Origin: Asparagopsis taxiformis
Taxonomy: Eukaryota; Rhodophyta; Florideophyceae; Bonnemaisoniales; Bonnemaisoniaceae
Assembly: GCA_030407315.1 (NCBI GenBank)
Contig: JALQPE010002792.1
Location: 1-64,000 of the forward strand
Direction: 5' to 3'
DNA length: 64,000 nucleotides
Positions 53,156 through 62,540 of this stretch are shown one piece after another; within the stretch, counting starts at the first letter, position 1; each line of letters begins with the position of its first letter. The position numbers were made by a program, and so were the translations under genes. The notes below the pieces were generated by a model. The model saw nothing but the letters and a program-made list of their open reading frames with translations, ran no database searches and had not been told where the DNA came from.

Positions 53156-56100
53156 TCACGTTGTTGCTCGTCGCACGCGTGCGAAGTATCGAGAGACGCT
53201 CTCTTCAGATACGTTCCGGCGGGGCTCCCACGTAGGGTTACGATACCCGACCCACTTCACGAGGAAGTCTAGGGTGCCGTCATCGTTTACGCGATGGTTG
53301 AGTAGGTCGTCTACTACGTACGCCGGACCGTCGCGGTTCTTGTCGAGGTCTGCCTCGGTGGCATCGTATGGCTCCGGCGGGGGCGCGTTCGCCGGCGTTG
53401 GCGCGTACGCAACGCGGTCCGAGTTGACACGTTCAACTACGTCTCCTCGTTGGATGACGAACGTTCGTACGTCGTTACGTAGTACGCGGAACGGTCCCAA
53501 CGCGTGGTTGCCGAGCTTCGTGCCCTTCGTGGTCCCGTCCGTCGGGTCGATGAATACGTATTCTCCCGCGCGGATGTTTCGATTCGAGACACGGACTCGT
53601 TTGTCGAAATTTCGTTTATAACGTGCCTGCGCGGCCTTCAGCGTTCGATACGCGTTATCCATCGTTGTGGCGAGCTCACGAACGTAAGTGGCTCGCCCTC
53701 CCCCGTCGGGTAGTTCGCGGTTCGTTACCGACGTGTGTAGCGCCAACGGTGGCGGTGGATTCGTGAGAATCAAATCGAAGGGCGTCGTGCCCGTGCTCGA
53801 ATGCACATGCGTGTTGTACGCAAACGTTAACGCCGATGCGTATCGATCCCAGTCGTTCTGGTTTTCGTTCACGTAATTGCGCAGCATCGCCAGGATCGTC
53901 CTGTTGTAGCGCTCCACCTGCCCGTTCGTTTGGGGGTGGTACGTCGACGTAAAGACGTTCGTCACGCCGATTTCGTTGCAGACGCGCTGGAAAAACTTAG
54001 CAGCGAACTGCTTTCCGTTATCGCTTATGAGCGTCCGTGGGGGTCCATACGAGAAGACCCACGCGTTGACGAACGCGCTCGCCACGTTGGCGGAATCGAT
54101 ATTTCGTAGAGGTACGACTCTAGTCAGCTTCGTGAAGCGGTCCGTTATCACGAGGATAAATCGGTTACCACGCGTGGTCTTCGTAAGCGGACCTAGTATG
54201 TCGATACATAGGTCTCGCAGCGGCTCCGTAGCCGGAAATAAACGTAACGGGTTCGTCCGTTTGCGAAGCTTCACGCGGTTCTTCGCACATCCAACGCAGT
54301 TTCGTACCGTTGCGTGGATGTCGGCGGCCATCGCGGGCCAGTAGTACGTCCTCCGTAGGGTATAGTACATACGCGTTTGCCCGGGATGTCCAGCGAGGAC
54401 GTGGTGGTGCGTTAACTCCAGCAGCCGCGGCCGTAACGAAGCCGGCACAACGATTTGTGTACGTTCCTCATCGTGAGGGTTCCGGCGTCGGAGTAGGCCA
54501 TCGTGGCCTTCGAAGAATGCAGCGTCCTGCGTCTCGGACTGTCGTGTCAGTATCGTTTGACAGAACGCGTCCTCGCGTTGAGCTTCGATAAGCTCGTCCC
54601 TCGTAATGGGAAGCTGAACGTCAGCTGGTGGCACGCGTGCCGAATCGTCTTCAGCAGCGCGCTGTTCGTCGAGGAAATCCGGTTCCTCGTCAAGAACGTC
54701 ATCGAGCGACGCGTCGCGGTTGAACTCGAGGCCATCGTGGCCAGCCGTCGTGGCTGATGTTCGTTCATCACGAGTCTCGTTCGACGGGTCGTCGTGACCC
54801 CTGGCATTCGTTGCCTTTTTACGTACGGACGTCGTTCGTCCTTGCCCATTTCGTGTGGGTTGTCGCCGACTGCGAGTCGTCACGAGGACCGCGTCCCCGT
54901 ACGATGGTACGTCATCGTCGACGGGTCGACCGTCGTCATACGTAGATATCACACGTGATAAAGCGTCAGGTACCTGGTGCACGCGCCCAGGCCTGTACGT
55001 GACTTCGAAATCGAATTCGGCAACGCGTAGCCTCCATCGTAGTAGTCGTCCGGACGCGTCCGTCAACGTCATCAGCCAACGTAAGGCTTCGTGATCCGTA
55101 CGTACGGTAAATCGTTGACCCTCTACGTAGGGTCGGAGCGACGTTATCGCCCAGACGACGGAGTAACACTCGCGCTCGGTCGCCGAGTAACCACGTTCGG
55201 TTTCGTTAAGGGTCTTCGACCAGTACCCAATCGGCACCCATTCGTTGGGCTTATCTTCGTTCTGCTGCTGGAGCAACGTAGCTCCCAGCTGATACGCCGA
55301 CGCGTCGGTATCGATCATGAACGGACGTCCCGCCTTCGGAAGGTGCAATACTGGTGGCGACACCAGTATTGTCTTCAACGTTTCGAACGCATTCGTTTGC
55401 GCGTTTGTTGGGTTCGTCCAATCGGGGGAAGCGTCCTTCTTCAACATCGTGTTGAGTGGCCGAGCGATCTCGGCATACGCCTTTACGAAACGGCGGTAAA
55501 CGTTGGCCGCGCCCAAAAACGATCGACATTGCGTCTTGTCGCGTGGGAACGTAGCCGTACGAAAGGCTTCCTTGTTCCGTGCTGCGACGTGCAGCTTCCC
55601 TGGGGTAATCACGTGCCCCAGGTAGTCAACTCGTGGTTGAAAGAACGAGCACTTCGTGAGCTTTAACGTTACTCCCGCTGCGCGTAGCAGGGAAAGCACC
55701 TGGTCAACGTGACCCAGGTGAGACTCGAGGTCTTTCGAAAAGACGATTACGTCGTCTAAGTAGACCAGGCACGATTGCCAACGTACTCCGGAGAGGATGA
55801 TGTCCAACGTCCGCTGAAACGTAGCGGGGGCATTTCGTAGCCCGAATGGCATTCGCACGTAGCGATACGTTCCCATGAAAGACGTAAACGTTGTCTTATC
55901 ACGGTCCTCGGCGGAGACGGGCACTTGCCAGTAACCGGCGTTACAATCGAGTGTCGTGAAGATGGCGGCGTCGCCCAACGAATCGAGGCAATCTTCCATA
56001 CGAGGAAGCGGGTACGAATCAGCGATCGTTTTCGCGTTCAAACGCCTGTAATCGACACAGAAACGTAAGGATCCGTCCTTCTTCGGCACCAACACGATTG

Positions 56101-56356
56101 GTGACGCCCATTCGCTGGACGCGGGTTCGATAACCCCTTCGTTGAGCATCTTCGTGATCTGCTCCTCGGCTATCGTACGTAAAGCCGGACCCTGACGATA
56201 GGGCATTGAACGTATGGGCCGCGTGCCCGGTTCGAGTTCGATTCGATGCTCCGTAGCATTGATTTCGCCGAGGCGTCCGCTCGTCCACATTGACGAATGT
56301 GTAGCTAGCATCTCGTTGATGCGCTTTCGTAAATCCTCGTCGTCGAGGTGCGACAA
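53156..56356 (-). CDS. pol: E2 pol polyprotein (RT-RNaseH-integrase-chromodomain)
   Basis: 1,066 codons. RT: FCVDYRRLN (99-107), LDCNAGYWQ (136-144), YLDD (199-202). RNase H: DTDAS (349-353), ATEREC, RTDHEALR, DALSR (464-468). Integrase: zinc finger HHHVLAGHPG...CVGCAKN (about 650-693), then D719 in CIDILGPL, D779 in SDNGKQF and E815 in NGQVERYN. Chromodomain about 1005-1060 (FLVKWVGYRNPTWEP), which in chromoviruses guides integration to chromatin marks. The frame starts at a non-ATG codon, overlaps the protease frame by 52 bp and lies in its -1 frame, so expression by ribosomal frameshifting is likely. All catalytic residues are present. Confidence 0.92.
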   Translation of the reverse strand: MSHLDDEDLRKRINEMLATHSSMWTSGRLGEINATEHRIELEPGTRPIRSMPYRQGPALRTIAEEQITKMLNEGVIEPASSEWASPIVLVPKKDGSLRFCVDYRRLNAKTIADSYPLPRMEDCLDSLGDAAIFTTLDCNAGYWQVPVSAEDRDKTTFTSFMGTYRYVRMPFGLRNAPATFQRTLDIILSGVRWQSCLVYLDDVIVFSKDLESHLGHVDQVLSLLRAAGVTLKLTKCSFFQPRVDYLGHVITPGKLHVAARNKEAFRTATFPRDKTQCRSFLGAANVYRRFVKAYAEIARPLNTMLKKDASPDWTNPTNAQTNAFETLKTILVSPPVLHLPKAGRPFMIDTDASAYQLGATLLQQQNEDKPNEWVPIGYWSKTLNETERGYSATERECYSVVWAITSLRPYVEGQRFTVRTDHEALRWLMTLTDASGRLLRWRLRVAEFDFEVTYRPGRVHQVPDALSRVISTYDDGRPVDDDVPSYGDAVLVTTRSRRQPTRNGQGRTTSVRKKATNARGHDDPSNETRDERTSATTAGHDGLEFNRDASLDDVLDEEPDFLDEQRAAEDDSARVPPADVQLPITRDELIEAQREDAFCQTILTRQSETQDAAFFEGHDGLLRRRNPHDEERTQIVVPASLRPRLLELTHHHVLAGHPGQTRMYYTLRRTYYWPAMAADIHATVRNCVGCAKNRVKLRKRTNPLRLFPATEPLRDLCIDILGPLTKTTRGNRFILVITDRFTKLTRVVPLRNIDSANVASAFVNAWVFSYGPPRTLISDNGKQFAAKFFQRVCNEIGVTNVFTSTYHPQTNGQVERYNRTILAMLRNYVNENQNDWDRYASALTFAYNTHVHSSTGTTPFDLILTNPPPPLALHTSVTNRELPDGGGRATYVRELATTMDNAYRTLKAAQARYKRNFDKRVRVSNRNIRAGEYVFIDPTDGTTKGTKLGNHALGPFRVLRNDVRTFVIQRGDVVERVNSDRVAYAPTPANAPPPEPYDATEADLDKNRDGPAYVVDDLLNHRVNDDGTLDFLVKWVGYRNPTWEPRRNVSEESVSRYFARVRRATT

Positions 56357-57744
56357 ATCGATTGTCGACTGCCAATCGTGGCGGGGTCGTTCCCCTTTTC
56401 GTTGACCAACGGGTCTGGCGTTTCGTCGCCCAACCCGTTCGTATTTGTCCGCGTCGTCGCGTCGACTAGCGGTAGGTTCAAAACCTTCGCGAGGGCTTCG
56501 CCGCCCTCACGCTTGAGTGGGACGATTCCCAACGGGGAGCGTACCGCGTACGCAATCGTTGCGCCTTTCGGCAATTCGCGGTCCTTCTTCGTGAAGTTCG
56601 ACACGATGATAGAGAACGTCTCTCTCGGTCCTACGTCGACCACTCCGTTGGCTATGCGCAGCCCATGCCGGAATTGCACCGACGCTTTCGGTTCGAGGAA
56701 CACGAGTCCGGTCGCATCCGTCGTCACGTTGACGGTCCGTTGCGACATCGCCGGTACACGCGTGTACTTCGTCAGGCGAACCGAGAACGTTCGGCTCGGC
56801 CGATTCGCGGCCGCGTTACGCTCGCGGCGTTTCGGGGGCTCCACGTTTGGATTCGTCTCTTCCCCCTCCTCGTACGGAGTCGTCGTATCGCCCTCCGCGA
56901 TAATGGGTATCGTATCCCCCCGATGGAGGTCGATTGTCTGCGCTCGACAGCGTATAGCATCGACATGCTTCGACATGAACGACGTGCCCATTATAACGGG
57001 AACAGCCAGCGTGTTGGCTACGAAGAATTTTACGCGGAACAGCGAGTTCCCCAGCCTGACACGAAGCAGGATGGCGCCTTCGATAGGCAAACGTCGCCCG
57101 TTGGCGTCTCCGAGCTTCGGTAGCTCTTCGTCACGTAGACAGCGGTCGACCCAGTCGTAGGGTAGTAAACTTGTTCGTATCAAGTTGTAGCCGCTGCACG
57201 TATCCATCGCGATGGTAATCGCCCTCATCACGTTGAGGTCTAGTCCGATCGTTCCGGACACGATATAATGCTTCGACGCAAGTAGGCACGTATGCCCGTC
57301 GAGGACCAACGGTTCGGTCCTGACCGGCGCGCGGTCTACGTCTTCGCTAGCGGTTCGTCGCTTCATCGTGTGAGCCCGTATGGCTTCTTTTGCGTCGACA
57401 CGCTTCGTATAAGCCGCGTGTTTGGCTTTCTCGCGCTCGGAAGCGTCGTGCTTCCGGGTAGCGCGTCTCGCTCGTCTGCGAGGCTTCCTCTTCGTGTGAG
57501 GTTCGTTTGTCCCGTCGGACTTCGTTTCTTCCCCCACGTCGGGTGTCGTGTGACTCGAGTTGGCCTTCGCGGCCGTGAGCTTTACGTAACTCTCGTTCAT
57601 CGGTGAGCCTGCGGAGGACCAATCATCGACGTCGGTCGTCCCCCTTTCACGTAAGGGTTCAGGCGATGTGGGTGGCTCGTGACCTACATCGCCTGGTCGT
57701 TTCCCGGCGCGGGGCCGTTCGACACGTCGTCGTCGTGAGCCCAC
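56305..57744 (-). CDS. pro: E2 protease ORF
   Basis: 479 codons, open from a non-ATG codon in the -1 frame of gag. A basic Arg/Lys-rich region (about 85-130) precedes an aspartic protease domain: ITIAMDTCSGYNLI with catalytic Asp 181 (D-T-C-S-G instead of the usual D-S/T-G-A) and the flap/dimer segment VPVIMGTSFM. It overlaps gag at 57684-57744 and pol at 56305-56356, so it is probably made as part of Gag-Pro and Gag-Pro-Pol. The unusual active-site spelling deserves checking, but the frame is undamaged. Confidence 0.75.
   Translation of the reverse strand: MGSRRRRVERPRAGKRPGDVGHEPPTSPEPLRERGTTDVDDWSSAGSPMNESYVKLTAAKANSSHTTPDVGEETKSDGTNEPHTKRKPRRRARRATRKHDASEREKAKHAAYTKRVDAKEAIRAHTMKRRTASEDVDRAPVRTEPLVLDGHTCLLASKHYIVSGTIGLDLNVMRAITIAMDTCSGYNLIRTSLLPYDWVDRCLRDEELPKLGDANGRRLPIEGAILLRVRLGNSLFRVKFFVANTLAVPVIMGTSFMSKHVDAIRCRAQTIDLHRGDTIPIIAEGDTTTPYEEGEETNPNVEPPKRRERNAAANRPSRTFSVRLTKYTRVPAMSQRTVNVTTDATGLVFLEPKASVQFRHGLRIANGVVDVGPRETFSIIVSNFTKKDRELPKGATIAYAVRSPLGIVPLKREGGEALAKVLNLPLVDATTRTNTNGLGDETPDPLVNEKGNDPATIGSRQSICRTSTTRIYESASTRC
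56392..56398 (-). promoter_or_regulatory. candidate -1 frameshift site, pro to pol
   Basis: AAAGGGG read as A-AAG-GGG in the protease frame fits X-XXY-YYZ and lies upstream of the pro stop. It is weaker than the gag-pro site because G in the second triplet is not a preferred eukaryotic slip. Confidence 0.3.
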
Positions 57745-60086
57745 GAAGCTCGTTCGTCATCGTGACTCGTTTCCACCTCGAGTGGTGTTTCGTCAGCGGA
57801 GGTCGTCACGTAGACTCCGCTGCGGCCATTACGCTGGCCATTTCGTTCGTTCGCCCACGGGCGGGGGTCACGTCGGTCATTACGAAAGTCGCCGCGGCGC
57901 CTGTCGAAGGGCCTTCCCCCGTCACGATTGGGGTTTCGGAGTATCGTAGGCGGCGTGCCGTACCTCCGCGGGGTCACGTTCCCTCGCTCATCAGGTCGTT
58001 CCTGGTGACGCTTGGCCATTCGTTGGCGGAAGTACTCAGCCTGACGTGGGTTGCTCTTCACGTGGAAGAGGTAGTACTTGTACGCGAAAAAGATCCGTTG
58101 ATCTGGCGTCAGACGCGGACACGTAAACGTCGAGTGGCCATCTTCGCGGCATGACCAACACGACAGCGTCCAGTAATCATTCGGGATTACGGAGTGCGCC
58201 AATTGCGTCTGCTCGCTCGTGAGCTTCGGCACGTCCTCGCATGGACGGTTCAATCGAGCTTCGAGCTCGTCCGGCTTTTCGTTTGCCGTTTTCGTATCGT
58301 TGGGCGGCGGCCCGTTCGTGAAGAGGATCGCCTCCAAATTCTCGGCAACGTGAGCCGCAGCGAGCGACACGTCGTCGTCGTCCCTCGCGGGGATGTTCGG
58401 GTTACCATCGTGGTAACTGGGCTCGCTAGCCCGTTCATTACGTAAGTACGCGGACTCATCGTAGTCCGCGAACTTCCTCGACTCGTGGTCGGAAATAGCC
58501 AACGTAGGCTTCACCGGAAACCGCACTTTCGGTTTCGCGGCTGACGCGACAGCTGCCGTACGTGCACGGAAGGTCGTTCCTTCGGCCGTCGCCAATCGTC
58601 TCACAACGGTGAGGTCGTTCCTCTCTCGTTCGGGGAGTGACCGGAGTCGTTCCGTCACTGCTGCCCGCGTCGAGGGCAGCAACCCACGTACGTAGTGGTG
58701 AACGAGGAGTCGATCCGTAAACACGTAGTTACACGCCCGCGTGGCGGTGTCGAGTCTATCAGCGTACTGATTCTCGTCCTCGTTAGGACTCTGCGTGATC
58801 ATCGTGACCTTTTCGTAGGCCTCCTGCAGCACGTCGTCTTGCAGGTATCGTTTGATCAACGCGTTGATTACGTGAGGCCACGAGAACCTCTTCGTCGGAT
58901 CAGTCGTGATCACACCAGTCGTACACTGGGAATCGTAGAACCGTCGGGCGTCCCCGTCGAGGAAGAAGTGCAGCGCACGTACTGCCACTCCCTCGCACAC
59001 TCCGAGTGTGCTGAACCCATCACGTATTTGGGCGAGGAATCCGAGTAACGTAATCGGATTCCGGCCGGAGAACGGCTTTAACGTAGGGAAAAGTCCCTCC
59101 AGCTCACGTTTGAGCTTATGTACGCTTTGACTCTCGTTCACGTAGAGATGTTCACGTACATCGTTAAGTCGGTACATGCGGTACGACACCACGTTCGCAA
59201 ATGCGTCGAGCATTGTCGTGTGCTCTGCCAACGCGTGGCAAACGGGTCCGAGGGCGTTCCCTGGTGAGCGTACCGCGTCGGCACGTCCGTTTTCGTGGAC
59301 TCGCGTGTCCGTCGTGCCGAACGTACCCAGCCACGGAATGTACGTTTCACGTGGCGGGGGAGCTCTCGTATCGAATTGCGCAGCTCGTGCTGCGTCCGCC
59401 GACCGCGCGTGGTCTGGCGTATCGTTAAAACGTAATTGCCTTCGTGGCGTCTCGTCGGGGTTGGCGATGGCTCGTTGCACTGTCGCCCCCCTTCCGTACG
59501 TTGTCGGGGTCGTCGGACCGGGTGTTGGTGGGTATCCTCCCGGAACGGCCGGGGAGGATTGCGAGTTATAGGCGCGCGAGCCTTCGTAATTCGGATCGCT
59601 TCCGCTCGGCGGAGCGGAACGTCCGGCGACGATTTCGTTAAATACTACGACAAACGAGTCGAGTCTTCCCTCCACGGCGGAGAGGCGGTTTCGTAAATCT
59701 TCGTTTTCCCGTTCGAGGGTCGCTGAGCGTTCACGTAACGCACGAGCTTCGCGCTCCGAGACTCCGAGTCTCTGCCTTACGGCTTCGTCGACGGCCGCGT
59801 CGCTCGCCCTTTCGATGTGACCTCGAAGGTCTTCGTACACTACACGTAGTGCCGTGGGAGTCACGTTCCCTTCGTTGAGCTGACCGCGCGTTGCGGGGTC
59901 CATGCTCACGGACTCAAACGGGCTTACCGTACGTGGTAGCTGGCCGATCGCCTCGATATCCGGCGGGATAGATCGATCAGTCGCGAAGATCGCTTCTGCT
60001 GACAAGGCCACGTCGGCTTCGGCGTCCGCTGACGTTGGCAACGGTTGCCTGGGCGACGCGCTGGAATTCGACACAGCGTAATTCAT
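57684..60086 (-). CDS. gag: E2 gag polyprotein
   Basis: 800 codons from ATG at 60086. The N-terminal third has a coiled coil (SEREARALRERSATLERENE). The central region (about 300-470) is a retrotransposon Gag capsid domain, with GLFPTLKPFSGRNPITLLG and YEKVTMITQSPNEDENQYAD as conserved landmarks. The zinc knuckle CWSCREDGHSTFTC (643-656; C-x2-C-x4-H-x4-C) would bind RNA, followed by an Arg-rich tail. The stop TAG at 57684-57686 is preceded by a canonical slippery heptamer, linking gag to the protease frame. The frame is intact. Confidence 0.88.
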   Translation of the reverse strand: MNYAVSNSSASPRQPLPTSADAEADVALSAEAIFATDRSIPPDIEAIGQLPRTVSPFESVSMDPATRGQLNEGNVTPTALRVVYEDLRGHIERASDAAVDEAVRQRLGVSEREARALRERSATLERENEDLRNRLSAVEGRLDSFVVVFNEIVAGRSAPPSGSDPNYEGSRAYNSQSSPAVPGGYPPTPGPTTPTTYGRGATVQRAIANPDETPRRQLRFNDTPDHARSADAARAAQFDTRAPPPRETYIPWLGTFGTTDTRVHENGRADAVRSPGNALGPVCHALAEHTTMLDAFANVVSYRMYRLNDVREHLYVNESQSVHKLKRELEGLFPTLKPFSGRNPITLLGFLAQIRDGFSTLGVCEGVAVRALHFFLDGDARRFYDSQCTTGVITTDPTKRFSWPHVINALIKRYLQDDVLQEAYEKVTMITQSPNEDENQYADRLDTATRACNYVFTDRLLVHHYVRGLLPSTRAAVTERLRSLPERERNDLTVVRRLATAEGTTFRARTAAVASAAKPKVRFPVKPTLAISDHESRKFADYDESAYLRNERASEPSYHDGNPNIPARDDDDVSLAAAHVAENLEAILFTNGPPPNDTKTANEKPDELEARLNRPCEDVPKLTSEQTQLAHSVIPNDYWTLSCWSCREDGHSTFTCPRLTPDQRIFFAYKYYLFHVKSNPRQAEYFRQRMAKRHQERPDERGNVTPRRYGTPPTILRNPNRDGGRPFDRRRGDFRNDRRDPRPWANERNGQRNGRSGVYVTTSADETPLEVETSHDDERASWAHDDDVSNGPAPGNDQAM
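57699..57705 (-). promoter_or_regulatory. -1 ribosomal frameshift heptamer GGGAAAC, gag to pro
   Basis: On the minus strand, G-GGA-AAC is exactly in X-XXY-YYZ register with the gag frame, 12 bases before the TAG stop codon, inside the 61-bp overlap with the protease frame. GGGAAAC is a known retroviral slip sequence. A downstream pseudoknot was not assessed. Confidence 0.65.
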
Positions 60087-60166
60087 AGACCGTCGTCTGT
60101 AGCACGTAGCTTTTCGTTAACGTAAAAGAGCTCCACCTCGTTGGTTGTCGTTATGCTCGTAGCAAC

Positions 60167-60184
60167 TTCTAGGTCGAGAGACCA
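60167..60184 (-). other. E2 primer-binding site
   Basis: One base after the 5' LTR the minus strand reads TGGTCTCTCGACCTAG, beginning with the TGG expected to pair with a tRNA CCA end. The tRNA species was not identified. Confidence 0.5.
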
Positions 60185-60185
60185 G

Positions 60186-60844
60186 TGTGGAACCACGTTA
60201 GTTCTGGAAGTAGCTGGTACGAGCCACGGACACGCTGTCCTTAACGAAACGAAACGAGCAGTCCACCCGCTGGTGTTTTGACTGTATTGTTAGGTAGGAA
60301 GGTAGAGTGGTTAGCGAGTAGACACGAGCGTCACGACGCAACAATCCACGCGAGGATTACGTTAGCACACGAGGTGGTACGTCACCGGAGGCGCTCTCGA
60401 CCAAGCCCGGAGGCACTACACGCAATCAGCCTTACGTGCGGCGATGGGTAGGGAGTACGCAGCTCGACGGAGACGAAGCCTCGTTAGGCAAAACGTAAAC
60501 GTAAACGTAGAACTCAGTCGTAGACTAGAGCCGTTGCTCGATCGTTGTCTTGTCCCCTTTCCCTCCCGGCACGATGCCAATTCCTATATGGCCACGATGG
60601 CATCGCTTTACAGTGTAAACACTGCTCGTAACGTCCCCGAATGGGAAAGGACCTTGTGGGTCACACGTAGGGACCCGTTGGTCCGTTGGCCGTTGCCAAT
60701 ACGTTCGTTGCACACGTGTGCCGGTTGCGCGCGCGCATGCGCTAGCAATGTTCGTGCATTGCTGTCGCCGGTCGTATCCGCCGAAATTCGAATTCCGCGG
60801 AAAACGTAAATATTTGCAATTTCGGAATTGCCACGTATACTACA
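60186..60844 (-). repeat. E2 5' LTR
   Basis: 659 bp, with three differences from 47373-48031. In element orientation it ends ...GTTCCACA next to the primer site, and it is bounded outside by CCTCG (60845-60849). Confidence 0.95.
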
Positions 60845-61185
60845 CCTCGCACCCCAGAAGTGTAGTCCGAGCCGAGTAAGAGGGCTAACTGGATCAATTG
60901 TTCCCTTTCGAAACCAAGACTAGACTCGATGTCCGTCGAGTGGTACGCTTCGGCAAATTTTCCCTTGGCGAAGAGATGACGATAAACCACTTTCGCTCCG
61001 AAAAGAGAGGCGTCAAAATCTTCAGTAACTATGCCGTCTACGACATTGTTCAGGTTTAAAAAGGCGCATTGTGCCTCTGCTTCAGTTGGTGCCTCTAGGT
61101 AGGGAATCCCGAACAGCTTGATCAAGTCTCTTGTCTCGACATAAATTTCTTCAGAGAATGACTCGGCGAAGCCCTGTTGAGTCGC
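60845..61185 (-). pseudogene. XPG/Rad2 endonuclease, I-domain (5' part, cut by E2)
   Basis: On minus: FAESFSEEIYVETRDLIKLF, then GIPYLEAPTEAEAQCAF (catalytic acidic cluster EAEAQCA), then VTEDFDASLFGA, where the usual EDSD is EDFD, then LLGSDYTSGVRG and the E2 LTR. The coding sequence resumes in register at 47372. The XPG N-terminal nuclease domain and spacer are missing: just upstream is a stop (TAA) and then NOP2 sequence. It is therefore a 5'-truncated XPG fused to another gene fragment before E2 arrived. Confidence 0.8.
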
Positions 61186-62540
61186 TTATTTTCCGGAGAT
61201 CGCTACTAATGACTTCAAACGATCTCGCTTCAAGTCATTTGCAATGAGTGTACCAGTGTTCTTCATCACCGAGGCATTGTAAGCAGTCTTTCCACCAGGT
61301 GCAGCTGCCATGTCAACAAACTTCTCATTCTCCTGCGGAGCAAGCGCAACGACTTGCAGAATGCTTGATGCGGATTGAATCATATAATGCCCAGACAAAT
61401 ATTTTGGAGTTGCACCAACCGGCACCTGGGAGTCATACACGACCAAGCCCACCTTCGACCATTTGTCAATTGGATCAACGTTCATACCTCGACTGATCAG
61501 AGATTGAGCAAGATCCCTTCTTGTTTTCAGGGTATTTGTTCGAATGGTGAGTGGCCTTGGCGATTCAGACGCTTCCATGATATCCACAATTTCAGCATTG
61601 AGGAATATATCCAAGAGAATGGTAGCCAGCTCCTCATTGTAGCTGAAGCACTCGCAAACAGACTCTCGGAGAGCATCAATGTAGTCAGAGCGACACTTTG
61701 ACGCTACCTTGCGATTCTTAAAATCACCAAGCACTTGCAGTATTCCACGGATTTTCAGTAGCAACTTCTCACGTGTTGACCCGAGAACAGCATTTTCATC
61801 GTCAGTACCGCGAGAAAGCACTCCGCCCTCAAGTTTGAATTTGGATTCAGCCGCTTTTGCTCTGTCACGCTCATCCTGAAGTTCTGCTTTTGCTTCCGTG
61901 GCCTCTTGTTCTTTCTCCTGGATAATTTGTCGTGAGGCGAGCTCCAATTTATCCAGGGGCAGACTACCATCGTCGTCCGAACTATCGGCGTCGGGGTCGG
62001 TACAGAGTCAGATTCGTCTACATCACCATCAATGATAAAGGCCAGGTCTTCTTCTGTTGGCTCTTCTTCCATGTCAATATCGCGGGCACGGCGAGACCTG
62101 CGACGGGAAGTTTGAACCATAGATTCATCTTCAAATAGGTTTGCATCACTGTTACTTGATTTGAGCTTCAACCACTTTGCATTGTCATCTGAAAAGACAG
62201 TTGCAGCAGCTTTGTTTGATTTCTTGCGTCTATTTATCTGCTCTTCTTCCGAACCATCGTCTGTCATGTCTGCCATGTTTTCATGTCAAGAAGCGTCGTC
62301 GTCTGAGTTACCTGGAACAGGAAGCTCCTCTTCGGCATGCCCATTGGCAGTAGCAGACTTGTCTTCCGATTCGCCTCGTTTGGCATCTCAGGCCTTTGCA
62401 CGTGCAGCACGAGCAGCACGCCCCTGGTCTTTTTCTTGGCGACTAGAGCTGCAAGAGCATGATCATCCTGTTGCTCCTTGCCAGCTTTCTCGAGTTTGTA
62501 CGCTAAACGCCTGCGACGGGAGCGGTCTCTCTGGCCTGCG
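61186..62540 (-). pseudogene. NOP2-type rRNA cytosine-C5 methyltransferase, truncated
   Basis: A charged, nucleolar-type N-terminus is followed by IVDIMEASESPRPLTIRTNT, DLAQSLISRGMNVDP, KWSKVGLVVYDSQVPVGATP, GHYMIQSASSILQVVALAPQE and the SAM-binding MAAAPGGKTAYNA, then ANDLKRDRLKSLVA. Here homology stops and SGK-TAA follows, so the catalytic cysteine region is missing. Upstream, the same reading continues in another frame (SDDDGSLPLDKLELASRQ) after a frameshift near 62000. Farther up, two TGA stops near 62290 and 62380 sit where CGA is plausible. NOP2 methylates large-subunit rRNA in the nucleolus. This copy is dead. Confidence 0.75.

Larger units (their letters stand above)
47373..60844 (-). 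mobile_element. complete Ty3/gypsy chromodomain element E2
   Basis: 13,472 bp, TG..CA LTRs of 659 bp (47373-48031 and 60186-60844), and perfect CCTCG target duplication. Order on the minus strand: 5' LTR, primer site, gag, protease, pol with chromodomain, a purine-rich block, a 5-kb module with a plus-strand gene, a second purine-rich block, 3' LTR. The LTRs differ at three positions (47700/60513, 47769/60582, 47930/60743), about 99.5% identity, so insertion is recent. All major frames are open, so it may be autonomous. Confidence 0.95.

Noticed and set aside
61755..62276. Independent small gene on the minus strand
   Set aside because: It is the frame-shifted N-terminal part of the NOP2 relic; the second half of the frame is out of register with NOP2.
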